Positions 7,184-14,330 are shown, numbered from the stretch's first letter. The stretch is DNA of 38,096 bases from Treponema sp. (GCA_024402535.1 JAKSTN010000026.1:1-38096); one strand, 5' to 3'. Translations and numbers: made by a program. The notes: generated from the letters alone by a model not told the origin.

Positions 7184-8635
7184 ATCCATTACTGAAGAAC
7201 TGCCTGTAATCACTTCCAAAGTTTCAGACAGTTTGTCATTTGTAGCCCAGTAGTCAGGCATGAAGCCGTAAGTTTCTCCAGCCCATTTTTCATTCTTTGC
7301 AAAAAGTGCGGATTCAGAAAGATCTACAGAAGAAAGATTCAATATTATTCCTGATTCCGGAAGGTAGTACCTCAGAACTCCGCCATAGGAAATACAGCCA
7401 TTGGTATTTTCACCAACAAGTATTACATTCTCTTCATCAATAAGTCTTGCCATTGCAACAAAATATTCTGAAGCCGAAGCTGAATTACAGTCTGTCAGAA
7501 TTATGAGCTTACCTTTGAATTTCTTTTCTCCCTTATAGGACGGAAATTCTTTACAGGCTTTTTCATCTATCCCTTTATACTCACGCGGATACAAGTCAGG
7601 ATCATAAGATGCAGTCAGGCCAAGGTTATTGTACCTGCTTCCTGCATAAGCAATTTCAGAACTCATTAGCATGATTTGTCTTTTTCTTGCATTTTTAAGA
7701 TTGTTTGTGTAAGGTCCGATAAGCTTCGGCTCATTTGCAAAATACAGACATTCCAGAACTTCTTCTCCATAATCTGAAAGTCCACCAGGGTTTCCGCGTA
7801 AATCTACAATAACGTAATCCTTTTCAGAAGCTTTTTTTGAAGCCTCTTTTATTTCGTTCAGTTTTGCTCTGGCCATAGTCATTTCATCACTTTCATAATC
7901 AAACCCAAACCCCCAGTCACTTACTTTGATATAAAGAAGTTTTTCTGATTCATTGAATCTGGAAGTATCTCTTTGCGCCCTCATCTTATTTTCAAAGCTT
8001 AAGTCAACGGTAAATTTTCCACTGTCCAAAGAAAGTTCTGCTGAATCAACATTACAGTCTGACATAACCCCGAAGCGATATAATTCCCCTGAAGATGTAA
8101 GACATTTATATAAGTTCTCTTTTTTTCCCTTATACTTACTTCCTGCTTTTATACTTTCATCAGAAGAAGAAACAACAAAATAATCTTCCCCTTTTTTTTC
8201 AAAATATACATCAGAGAAAAATACAATATGATAGCCAAAAACATTTCTGAAATTATTTCCAAGGCCCATGTACAGATGGGAATCGGCATAAGGGAAATGG
8301 CGGGCACAGTTTTTTAAAATTGCATTCTGTAATTCAGATCTTTTATAAAATCCATCTGCATTTACAGGACATTCCTTTCTTATCTCCTTAAGAAAAGCTT
8401 TCATACTAAATCTTTTCTGAACCGATTTATCATACAGAACATAGGCATTTTCAAAAAGATGTTCCAGAGCATCTAAATCCCGGTCAAATTCTTCCCGGGT
8501 TAAAAGCCCCTTACTGTTAATTGAGTCATAACTGTAATTTCTTGAATTTTTGTAAGGTCCAGATTTTTTGGAACAAGACGAAAAAAGCATAGTCAGTCCC
8601 ACAAGGACCACTGTAAATAATTTCCTGATTTTCAT
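7175..8635 (-). CDS. S41-family peptidase lipoprotein
   Basis: 486 residues from the ATG at 8635, chosen because AAGGAG lies 7 bases upstream; a TTG two codons earlier is less likely. MKIRK plus a hydrophobic stretch ends in the lipobox FSSC (C21). The peptidase core is seen late in the protein: VIVDLRGNPGG, then LIILTDCNSASASEYF with the likely nucleophilic serine, then VGENTNGCISYGG. C-terminal processing peptidases have a catalytic lysine in the last motif (FGKG); here that position is Cys, as in S41 members using a different catalytic set, so it is not a classic CtpA/Prc. No PDZ domain is obvious. It probably acts on peptides or proteins in the periplasm. It is divergent from the 8818 permease gene. 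Confidence 0.85.
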   Translation of the reverse strand: MKIRKLFTVVLVGLTMLFSSCSKKSGPYKNSRNYSYDSINSKGLLTREEFDRDLDALEHLFENAYVLYDKSVQKRFSMKAFLKEIRKECPVNADGFYKRSELQNAILKNCARHFPYADSHLYMGLGNNFRNVFGYHIVFFSDVYFEKKGEDYFVVSSSDESIKAGSKYKGKKENLYKCLTSSGELYRFGVMSDCNVDSAELSLDSGKFTVDLSFENKMRAQRDTSRFNESEKLLYIKVSDWGFGFDYESDEMTMARAKLNEIKEASKKASEKDYVIVDLRGNPGGLSDYGEEVLECLYFANEPKLIGPYTNNLKNARKRQIMLMSSEIAYAGSRYNNLGLTASYDPDLYPREYKGIDEKACKEFPSYKGEKKFKGKLIILTDCNSASASEYFVAMARLIDEENVILVGENTNGCISYGGVLRYYLPESGIILNLSSVDLSESALFAKNEKWAGETYGFMPDYWATNDKLSETLEVITGSSSVMDLF

Positions 8636-8654
8636 AAGCAAACTCCTTAATTTT

Positions 8655-8682
8655 ATTATAGGTGCCTATACTTCAAAATCAA
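8655..8682 (-). promoter_or_regulatory. Promoter of the S41 lipoprotein gene
   Basis: On the minus strand TTGATT (8677-8682), a 16-base spacer and TATAAT (8655-8660) precede AAGGAG and the ATG at 8635. Confidence 0.6.
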
Positions 8683-8697
8683 TATTCATAAACCAGG

Positions 8698-8713
8698 ATA
8701 TACCAAGGTATAT
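8698..8713. promoter_or_regulatory. Inverted repeat upstream of the S41 promoter
   Basis: ATATACC-AA-GGTATAT, a perfect 7-2-7 inverted repeat, lies 15 bases upstream of the -35 of the S41 gene in the divergent spacer. It could be an operator; no regulator is adjacent. Confidence 0.35.
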
Positions 8714-8817
8714 TTCCACTCCCTCCATTTTTTCTTACATTTTTTGCACTTTATTGTAATATTTCGCATTTAGTGATATTTTGTTTCTCAACAATTAAGG
8801 TTGTTTTAGGAGATATC

Positions 8818-10170
8818 ATGTTAGCTCAAATCTTTGCAGTTATCATCTTCATTGTGATGTTCCTTCTGATCATCACAGAAAAATTTGAAAGACAGTGGAC
8901 CACTCTGGTCTGCGGACTTTTAACACTTATTTTGGTTTTCGGCGTAGGAATGCATTCCTGGGAAGCCTGTATGAAAACCCTTAACGTCAGAAGTATTTTT
9001 ACTCCTGAGTTCTGGTATGCAGCAGGTGAATCATCTGAAAGCTCAAGCGGTATCAACTGGGCAACAATCATCTTCATCGCAGGTATGATGGTTATGGTTG
9101 AAGGCATGGCCCGTGTCGGATTCTTCCGCTGGCTCTGTATGTGCCTTGCAAAGGCCGTTAGATACAAGGTAATCCCAATTTTCATGACTTTCATGCTCAT
9201 TTCATTCGTTCTTGCTATGTTCATCGACTCAATCACAGTTATCCTGTTCCTTGCAGCCGTTACAGTTGAACTGAGCCAGCTTTTGAAATTCAACCCGGTT
9301 CCAATGATTCTTGCAGAAATCTTCTGTGCCAACTTAGGTGGTTCTGCAACAATGTGTGGTGATCCTCCAAACATCATCATCGGTACATCCCTGGGATATT
9401 CTTTTGCAGACTTTGTAATGAATACAGGTCTCATTGCAGGAATTTCTTTGATATTCACACTGGTTTACTTCTATTTTGTTTCAAGAAAAGAACTGAGCAA
9501 ATCTGGTGCTGATATTGATATTTCAAAGCTTCCAACTCCTTCAAGCGCAATCACTGATAAACCAGGATTCATCATCAGTTCAATTATCTTTGCAATTGCT
9601 GTTGTACTTCTGGTAACACATGCCATGACTGGTCTTACAGTTGCTACAATCGGACTTGGAATTGCAGTTCTTACACTTATCTGCGGCGGAAAACACTGTG
9701 GAGAAATCTTAAGCAAAGTGGACTACAAGACTCTGCTTTTCTTCCTGGGACTTTTCGTTGTTGTAGGCGGACTTGAAGAAACAGGTATCCTCGTTCTGAT
9801 TGCTGATTTGATTTCAAAGCTCAGCGGCGGAAACGTTTACGTAATGATTGCAATCATCATCTGGCTTTCAGCTGTTGCAAGTGCATTTATTGACAATATT
9901 CCTTTTGCCGCAACAATGATTCCTGTAATTCAGTCACTTACTGCATCTACAGGCGTTGCACTGCCAACACTGGCATGGGCACTTGCAATGGGTACAGATA
10001 TTGGTGGAAGTGCTACTCCAATCGGTGCTTCTGCAAACGTTGTTGGTACTTCTGTTGCCGCTAAAGCCGGTCATCCTGTTGGATGGGGAAAATACTGCAA
10101 AACAGCAGCCCCAATTACAATTATTGTAATGATTATTAGCACAATCTTCATTTTCGTGCGATACTTATAA
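8818..10170 (+). CDS. ArsB/NhaD-superfamily (SLC13-like) permease
   Basis: 450 residues from the ATG at 8818, chosen because AGGAG lies 5 bases upstream. It is an integral membrane protein with about 11-12 hydrophobic segments. Family signatures are clear: a first half containing LGGSATMCGDPPNIIIGTSLG and a second half containing FIDNIPFAATMIPVI and GTDIGGSATPIGASANVVG. These duplicated elements are typical of the ion transporter superfamily containing arsenite pumps and NhaD Na+/H+ antiporters. The substrate cannot be told; no arsenic-resistance genes are nearby, so an organic or inorganic anion or Na+/H+ exchange is as likely. A cytidylate-kinase-like gene follows after 14 bases, suggesting one transcript. 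Confidence 0.85.
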   Translation: MLAQIFAVIIFIVMFLLIITEKFERQWTTLVCGLLTLILVFGVGMHSWEACMKTLNVRSIFTPEFWYAAGESSESSSGINWATIIFIAGMMVMVEGMARVGFFRWLCMCLAKAVRYKVIPIFMTFMLISFVLAMFIDSITVILFLAAVTVELSQLLKFNPVPMILAEIFCANLGGSATMCGDPPNIIIGTSLGYSFADFVMNTGLIAGISLIFTLVYFYFVSRKELSKSGADIDISKLPTPSSAITDKPGFIISSIIFAIAVVLLVTHAMTGLTVATIGLGIAVLTLICGGKHCGEILSKVDYKTLLFFLGLFVVVGGLEETGILVLIADLISKLSGGNVYVMIAIIIWLSAVASAFIDNIPFAATMIPVIQSLTASTGVALPTLAWALAMGTDIGGSATPIGASANVVGTSVAAKAGHPVGWGKYCKTAAPITIIVMIISTIFIFVRYL

Positions 10171-10184
10171 TATCGAGGTAAAAA

Positions 10185-10787
10185 ATGGATAAACAGGTAA
10201 TTATTGCAATTGGCCGTGAATTCTGCAGTGAAGGTTCTGACGTAGGCCAGAAACTTGCCGAAAGACTTGGTATTCAGTATTACGACAGAAACCTTCTTGA
10301 TGAATTTGCCGACGAAAATGATCTCAATTCTGCCGAACTTCAGAAATATGACGAAGCTCCTAAATTCAAGTTTATGAGCCGTACAGTTCGCGGTTACTCC
10401 AACAATCCTATGGAAAACATTATGGAGATTCAGAGTGCCCTTCTTAAATCGAAGGCAATTGATGAAGATTCATTTGTAATCGTAGGACGCTGCGCAGAAG
10501 AAGTTCTCAAAGATTTTGACTGCCTTATTTCAGTGTTCATCTCATCTGACCACGATGTAAGACTCAAACATACAATGGAAAAATTCGGTTTGAATGAAAA
10601 GGAAGCTGAAAAGAAGCTTCAGCGCCACGACAGATACCGCAAATCTTACCACGACCACTTTGCTAAAAAGAAGTGGGGTGAAGCAGGTACTTACGATATC
10701 TGTATCAACGCTTCAAAACTTGGTGTTGAAGCAACAGTTGATGCTCTGGTTGCTTACGTTGAACGCCGTGTAAGTCTTATGAAATAG
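10185..10787 (+). CDS. Cytidylate-kinase-like family protein
   Basis: 200 residues. IIAIGREFCSEGSDVGQKLAERLGIQYYDRNLL is the start seen in the cytidylate-kinase-like (Cytidylate_kin2) family, in which the P-loop is modified from the GxxGxGKS form. FVIVGRCAEEVLKDF and the basic region RHDRYRKSYHDHFAKKKWG match the rest of the fold (the lid-like segment). The family is widespread but its true substrate is not settled; nucleotide phosphorylation is an inference. GAGG precedes the ATG. It lies 14 bases after the permease gene and is followed by a strong terminator, so the two form an operon. Confidence 0.82.
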   Translation: MDKQVIIAIGREFCSEGSDVGQKLAERLGIQYYDRNLLDEFADENDLNSAELQKYDEAPKFKFMSRTVRGYSNNPMENIMEIQSALLKSKAIDEDSFVIVGRCAEEVLKDFDCLISVFISSDHDVRLKHTMEKFGLNEKEAEKKLQRHDRYRKSYHDHFAKKKWGEAGTYDICINASKLGVEATVDALVAYVERRVSLMK

Positions 10788-10805
10788 AGTCTCTGCAAAA
10801 GGCTC

Positions 10806-10845
10806 AAAAAAAGAGGTGTGTTTACAAAACACACCTCTTTTTTTT
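10806..10845. terminator. Bidirectional rho-independent terminator
   Basis: An 11-bp stem (10813-10823 with 10827-10837, GAGGTGTGTTT and its complement) with a 3-base loop, flanked by A7 on the left and T8 on the right. It works for the plus-strand kinase-like gene and for the minus-strand MATE gene, whose stop codon lies in the T run. Confidence 0.9.
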
Positions 10846-12172
10846 ATCTTGTTACATCGTGAAGCCACTTTCCGCTTAATACACGAATCAAACCGATAAC
10901 AGCTTTCAAAATGTTTTCAGATGAAATACAGATATAAATCCAGATAATCGGTAAATCAAAAACAAAAGCCGAAAGAAGCCCGATTGGTACCGCATAAAGC
11001 CACATGGTTCCCATTTCTGCAAGGGCAGAGAAAATGGTATCGCCGCCGGCACGACAAACTCCAACAATCCAGTTCATACAGAAAGAATTGAAAGGATAAG
11101 AAATCATCAGAACAATAAGCATCTGCTTTGCCGTCTGCAAAATAAATGGACTTACATTAAAGAAAACCGGAAGCAGATATGAAAGCGGCCAAAGGAAGAT
11201 TCCTACAAGGGCGCCGACGGTCGGCATGAACCACAAAGAACGCATTGCATAACCACGGGCCAGTTTCTGGTTTCCTTCTCCAATCTTTTTTCCTACGATA
11301 ACACTCATACCGTTTCCAAAGCCCATACAGAAAACCCAGGTCAGCTGACTGATAGTTCCCGTAATGTTTACGGCTGTAATGGCGTCAGTTCCTGCATGTG
11401 CGTAAATGGCATTTGTTACAGTAATGCCAAGCCCCCATAAAGTTTCATTCATAACTACAGGAAACGCAATCTTTGAAAACTTTCCAACAAAGTTCCAGTC
11501 AAAACTGAGAAGTTCTTTCAGTTTGCCACAAGTTTCGTATTTATGTCCGTATGACCATCCCATAATTATGCAAAGTTCCAGAACACGTGAGAACACAGTT
11601 GCAACAGCAGCACCTTTTACTCCCCATCCCACAACAAAAATCAGAAGATAGTTTGTAACTGCATTTGTAACCATGGAAATACTGGTGCAGACCAAAGGAA
11701 GCTTTACTCGTTCAATACAGCGGAAAGCGTTAGTATATGCAAAAGTAATTGCAGTTACGATATAACTCAAACTTACAAGACGAAGATAATCTCCACCCAC
11801 TCTGATAACTTCAGGATCAGGAGAATAAAGTCCCAGAATCTGATGAGGAATTGTCAGACACAGAACTGTAAAAATTGTTGAAACAATGACCGAAAGAGTC
11901 AGCATAATTCCAAGAGATTTTTTAATCCCGCCAAGTTCTTTCTTTCCCCAGAACTGAGCGATGAAAACTCCGCCGCCGGAGTTAATGCCAAAGAGAATCA
12001 TATTCAGAACGAAAAATACCTGGTTGCCAAGTCCTACTGCCGCAATTTCTACGCTGCCAAGCCGGCCAATCATAATGGTGTCCAGCATGTTTACAAAAGT
12101 CTGCAGCAAGTTCTGAAGCATAACAGGAACCGCAATAGCGATAAGTGATGAATAAAATCCTTTGAGTTTCAT
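10844..12172 (-). CDS. MATE-family multidrug/sodium efflux transporter
   Basis: 442 residues with about 12 hydrophobic segments in two matching halves, the length usual for the family. The N-terminal half has AIAVPVMLQNLLQTFVNMLDTIMIGRLG and GINSGGGVFIAQFWG; the second half has AFPVVMNETLWGLG and MGFGNGMSVIVGKKIGEG. These are the paired MATE signatures. Family members export cationic compounds in exchange for Na+ or H+ across the inner membrane; the substrate here is unknown. The ATG at 12172 has no Shine-Dalgarno sequence but lies 6 bases after TATTAT, with TTCAAA 17 bases further upstream, so the mRNA is probably leaderless. Confidence 0.9.
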   Translation of the reverse strand: MKLKGFYSSLIAIAVPVMLQNLLQTFVNMLDTIMIGRLGSVEIAAVGLGNQVFFVLNMILFGINSGGGVFIAQFWGKKELGGIKKSLGIMLTLSVIVSTIFTVLCLTIPHQILGLYSPDPEVIRVGGDYLRLVSLSYIVTAITFAYTNAFRCIERVKLPLVCTSISMVTNAVTNYLLIFVVGWGVKGAAVATVFSRVLELCIIMGWSYGHKYETCGKLKELLSFDWNFVGKFSKIAFPVVMNETLWGLGITVTNAIYAHAGTDAITAVNITGTISQLTWVFCMGFGNGMSVIVGKKIGEGNQKLARGYAMRSLWFMPTVGALVGIFLWPLSYLLPVFFNVSPFILQTAKQMLIVLMISYPFNSFCMNWIVGVCRAGGDTIFSALAEMGTMWLYAVPIGLLSAFVFDLPIIWIYICISSENILKAVIGLIRVLSGKWLHDVTR

Positions 12173-12178
12173 AGGTAG

Positions 12179-12207
12179 ATAATATCCGATTTATAAATTT
12201 GTTTGAA
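12179..12207 (-). promoter_or_regulatory. Leaderless-type promoter of the MATE gene
   Basis: On the minus strand TTCAAA (12202-12207), a 17-base spacer and TATTAT (12179-12184). Only 6 bases separate the -10 from the ATG at 12172, so the expected transcription start falls at or within a base or two of the start codon. Confidence 0.55.
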
Positions 12208-12237
12208 TAAAGGAATGGTTTAAATAAAAAGTACCTT

Positions 12238-12714
12238 TCATTTCAATATTTTCAGGAGTTCGGCGTAGACGGTGTCGGCGTAGAACTGTTTGATTTCCTT
12301 GCGGCTCATTTCTGTCACATCCGCCTGAATATGAAAGTCGTATGATTCTGTTTTTATTCGGATGCAGAAAAAAGCTTCCCCTTGAACTGAGTCAGGATTT
12401 TCAGGATCCACATTTCCGGTTGTTCCGGTTATACCCACAGAAATATCAGTACCGTAAATTTCCTGAACTGTACGGGCCATTTCTGCGGCGCATTCCTTAG
12501 AGTAAACTCCAAAATCAGAAATGACTTCAGCCTTCACGCCTGCTTTTATTTTCTGTTCGTTGGAATAAGTGACAAGACTTCCTGTGAAAACTTTGGAAGC
12601 GCCTTCTGTGTCGGTGAACATTGAAGCAAGGAGTCCCGAAGTACAGGACTCCATAAAGCTGATTGTGAGATTATTCTGGATTAATTTTTTTGTAACCGAT
12701 TCTGAATAATTCAT
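12238..12714 (-). CDS. CinA C-terminal-domain protein (nicotinamide-nucleotide amidase type)
   Basis: 158 residues from the ATG at 12714, the usual length for a stand-alone CinA C-domain. The reading frame stays open upstream, but only through GC-rich repeat DNA giving an unlikely Gly/Pro/Arg-rich extension. Family motifs: MESCTSGLLASMFTDTEGASKVFTGSLVTYSNEQK (usual form ESCTGG) and SVGITGTTG (usual form GIAGPGG), so both key glycine motifs are slightly altered. The family converts nicotinamide mononucleotide to nicotinate mononucleotide in pyridine-nucleotide salvage. The only ribosome-binding sequence, AGG, is in the 3' arm of a small hairpin (12720-12733). It follows proB on the same strand with a repeat block between. 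Confidence 0.82.
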   Translation of the reverse strand: MNYSESVTKKLIQNNLTISFMESCTSGLLASMFTDTEGASKVFTGSLVTYSNEQKIKAGVKAEVISDFGVYSKECAAEMARTVQEIYGTDISVGITGTTGNVDPENPDSVQGEAFFCIRIKTESYDFHIQADVTEMSRKEIKQFYADTVYAELLKILK

Positions 12715-12828
12715 AAAGACCTGATGCGTCAGGCATGCGCAGGGCCTGGTCGCCGAAGGCGACTGGAGGCGAAAGCCGGAACCCGGAGCTCGCCGACCCG
12801 AGCCTGCGAGGGGGACGCCCAATTTTTT
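12715..12828. repeat. GC-rich hairpin-containing block between cinA-like and proB
   Basis: 114 bases, strikingly GC-rich between two AT-rich genes. It holds two hairpins: CCTGA-TGCG-TCAGG (12720-12733) and GTCGCC-GAA-GGCGAC (12749-12763). Eleven bases (GCCTGGTCGCC, 12744-12754) recur exactly at 14115-14125 in the 13.7-14.3 kb repeat block. It carries no gene. Confidence 0.6.
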
Positions 12829-13650
12829 TTATGCCAGGAAAATTGTTCCGTTTGCTTTTCCGTTCACAAGATTATCGAGGATGTTTTCCTGAGAACCGTT
12901 TGCAAGAAGCAGAGGAATTCCGTAGCTTGTAGTTTTTTCTGCAGCCTGGATTTTTGTTTCAATTCCGCCGGTGCCGAAAGCGTTTGTGTTTCCGATTGTA
13001 ATCCCTGCGCGCAAAGCCGGAATATCTGTTACAGTTTCGATGAGTTTTGCATCAGGATTTGTTTTTGGATTATCTGTATAAATGCCGTCGATATCGCTGA
13101 AGAGAATCAGAAGGTCGGCGCTCCAGAGAATTGCTGTGAGGGCTGAAAGGTTATCGTTGTCGCCGATTGCAAATTCATCTGTAGAAACCGAGTCGTTTTC
13201 GTTGATGATTGGAACGGCGCCTTCATCTGCCAGAGTGAAAAGTGTGTTACGGATATTCAGTGAGCGATGATCGTTTTCAAAATCTTCTTTTGTGAAAAGC
13301 AGCTGCCCGATATGCAGATCCTGTTCGGCAAAAGCTTTTCTCCACTGAGTCATAAGTTCAACCTGACCAATGGCGCAGAGAGCCTGGCGGAAATGAACGT
13401 CCTTTTTGCGGGCCCATTCCTTAAGGGTAGAAACGCCTGAAACCTGAGCCCCGGAAGAAACCACTACAACCTGTTTCCCCATATCGATAAGGCTCTTACA
13501 CTGACGTGCAAAACTCTGCATGAACTCTGTGTTCTGAGTTCCGTCTGCTTTTGCCAAAGTGTTGCTTCCGATTTTAATTACAATCTTTCTGGAAGTCTTA
13601 AGAATTTTTGAAATATTAATACTGTTTGATTCTGAAATGTTTTCGCTCAT
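12829..13650 (-). CDS. proB: Glutamate 5-kinase
   Basis: 273 residues from the ATG at 13650; the frame is open further upstream but only into GC-rich repeat DNA beyond the promoter. It is an amino-acid-kinase fold enzyme that phosphorylates glutamate with ATP in the first step of proline synthesis. Motifs: KIVIKIGSNTL (phosphate loop), VVVVSSGAQVSG, INENDSVS (glutamate site), FSDIDGIYTDNP and FGTGGIETKIQAA (nucleotide site). There is no C-terminal PUA domain, a form found in many bacteria. proA is not in the window. There is no Shine-Dalgarno sequence: a good promoter places the transcription start at the ATG. No terminator is seen before the GC-rich block leading to the cinA-like gene. Confidence 0.93.
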   Translation of the reverse strand: MSENISESNSINISKILKTSRKIVIKIGSNTLAKADGTQNTEFMQSFARQCKSLIDMGKQVVVVSSGAQVSGVSTLKEWARKKDVHFRQALCAIGQVELMTQWRKAFAEQDLHIGQLLFTKEDFENDHRSLNIRNTLFTLADEGAVPIINENDSVSTDEFAIGDNDNLSALTAILWSADLLILFSDIDGIYTDNPKTNPDAKLIETVTDIPALRAGITIGNTNAFGTGGIETKIQAAEKTTSYGIPLLLANGSQENILDNLVNGKANGTIFLA

Positions 13651-13656
13651 AGAAAC

Positions 13657-13685
13657 AGTATAGCGATTTTCACAACGGGGTGCAA
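13657..13685 (-). promoter_or_regulatory. Leaderless-type promoter of proB
   Basis: On the minus strand TTGCAC (13680-13685), an exact 17-base spacer and TATACT (13657-13662). Six bases (GTTTCT) separate the -10 from the ATG at 13650, so transcription should begin on the start codon. This is the clearest leaderless promoter in the window. Confidence 0.7.
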
Positions 13686-13881
13686 AAGATATAGAATCAT
13701 GGTAGGGGGGAAGTCTCCCCCCTGGGCTCAACCGCACTGCGTTTTCGCCACACCCCCTTCGCCTAGGGCTGCCGCCCTAAAACCTGCTTTTATAAAACAG
13801 GCATTTCATAAACTTGGTGATGAGCGGGCCTTCACTGCGCCTTTGCAGGCGGACTTACGGGCGGCGCTATTGCGTACGCGT

Positions 13882-13924
13882 GCAGGCGGCGTCATGGGGT
13901 GCAGGACACTCTTGCGGGGCCTGC
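13882..13924 (+). repeat. Degenerate GC-rich direct repeat, copy 1
   Basis: 43 bases that align without gaps to 14160-14202 at 31 of 43 positions. The shared core is GGGTGCA followed by CAC and TGCGGGG. It lies 48 bases before inverted-repeat copy 1. Confidence 0.6.
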
Positions 13925-13971
13925 AGGCTTGATCAGGCTTGCGGGGCCCGGCAGGCATCATGAACTGCGGG

Positions 13972-14014
13972 TTTTGCTATAAAACTGCTATTTTCCGCAG
14001 AAATTATAGCAAAA
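13972..14014. repeat. 43-bp inverted repeat, copy 1
   Basis: Left arm TTTTGCTATAA (13972-13982), a 21-base centre and right arm TTATAGCAAAA (14004-14014), perfectly complementary. The centre can itself pair CTGC with GCAG. Confidence 0.85.
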
Positions 14015-14065
14015 CATACAGCGCAGGACCCGCAAAAAAAGGCGGCCACTTGAAATCATCCTGCA

Positions 14066-14108
14066 GTTTGCTATAAAAATGTCATTCTTCCTAAAAGTTA
14101 TAGCAAAA
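14066..14108. repeat. 43-bp inverted repeat, copy 2
   Basis: Left arm GTTTGCTATAA (14066-14076; one base differs from the other copies), a 21-base centre with different sequence, and right arm TTATAGCAAAA (14098-14108). Confidence 0.85.
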
Positions 14109-14159
14109 ATCCGTGCCTGGTCGCCTTCCGCGCGCCCCAACAAGCAGCGTCACGGGCTT

Positions 14160-14202
14160 GCGGGCAGCGTCACAGGGTGCAATGCACCCCTGCGGGGGCA
14201 GA
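14160..14202 (+). repeat. Degenerate GC-rich direct repeat, copy 2
   Basis: Partner of 13882-13924 (31 of 43 identical, no gaps). Just upstream a shorter unit, GCAGCGTCAC, occurs twice in tandem (about 14144 and 14164). Inverted-repeat copy 3 follows 20 bases later. Confidence 0.6.
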
Positions 14203-14222
14203 ATGTCGGCATAAACGGCAGA

Positions 14223-14265
14223 TTTTGCTATAAAAGCGACTCTTCTTGCGGAATTTATAGCAAAA
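14223..14265. repeat. 43-bp inverted repeat, copy 3
   Basis: Left arm TTTTGCTATAA (14223-14233), a 21-base centre, right arm TTATAGCAAAA (14255-14265). Complementarity extends one further base inward, to a 12-bp stem. The flank after the right arm resembles that of copy 1 (ATACAGCGC versus TACAACGCT). Confidence 0.85.
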
Positions 14266-14292
14266 TACAACGCTCGGCCCCCCGCTTCAGAC

Positions 14293-14330
14293 AAAAAGGG
14301 GCTGTCCACTCTTTTGGACAGCCCCTTTTT
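14293..14330. terminator. Bidirectional rho-independent terminator
   Basis: A 10-bp GC-rich stem, GGGGCTGTCC with GGACAGCCCC, around an 8-base loop, flanked by A5 and T5 that extend the stem. On the minus strand it ends the CotH lipoprotein gene, 48 bases after its stop. Confidence 0.88.

Larger units (their letters stand above)
13690..14290. repeat. GC-rich repeat block without genes (upstream of proB)
   Basis: This fills most of the 727-base gap between the CotH gene and proB. It alternates GC-rich stretches with three AT-rich 43-base inverted repeats (listed separately). It also holds a hairpin AGGGGGGA-AGTC-TCCCCCCT (13704-13723), a near-palindrome around TTTTATAAAA (13783-13801), and a degenerate 43-base direct repeat. 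Open frames here are broken pieces without ribosome-binding sites and do not look like genes. Confidence 0.75.

Noticed and set aside
12715..12822. N-terminal extension of the CinA-type protein
   Set aside because: The frame is open, but the added residues come from the GC-rich repeat and do not fit the family start. The ATG at 12714 gives the usual length.
13651..13737. N-terminal extension of ProB
   Set aside because: It would start upstream of the promoter TTGCAC-N17-TATACT and inside the hairpin at 13704-13723. The ATG at 13650 fits the family length.
13699..13932. 77-codon open frame in the repeat block
   Set aside because: Its translation is Arg/Ala/Pro-rich text from GC-rich repeat DNA, with no ribosome-binding site and overlap with hairpins.
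13972..14265. CRISPR array or integron attC sites
   Set aside because: The repeats are inverted, not direct, and are spaced irregularly (94 and 157 bases) without equal-length spacers. The RYYYAAC/GTTRRRY core sites of attC are absent, and no cas or integrase gene is near.
12238..14290. Horizontally acquired island or prophage remnant around the GC-rich blocks
   Set aside because: The genes on both sides (cinA-like, proB, CotH) are AT-rich like the rest, and no integrase, transposase or attachment duplication is seen. Dispersed repeats explain the composition better.
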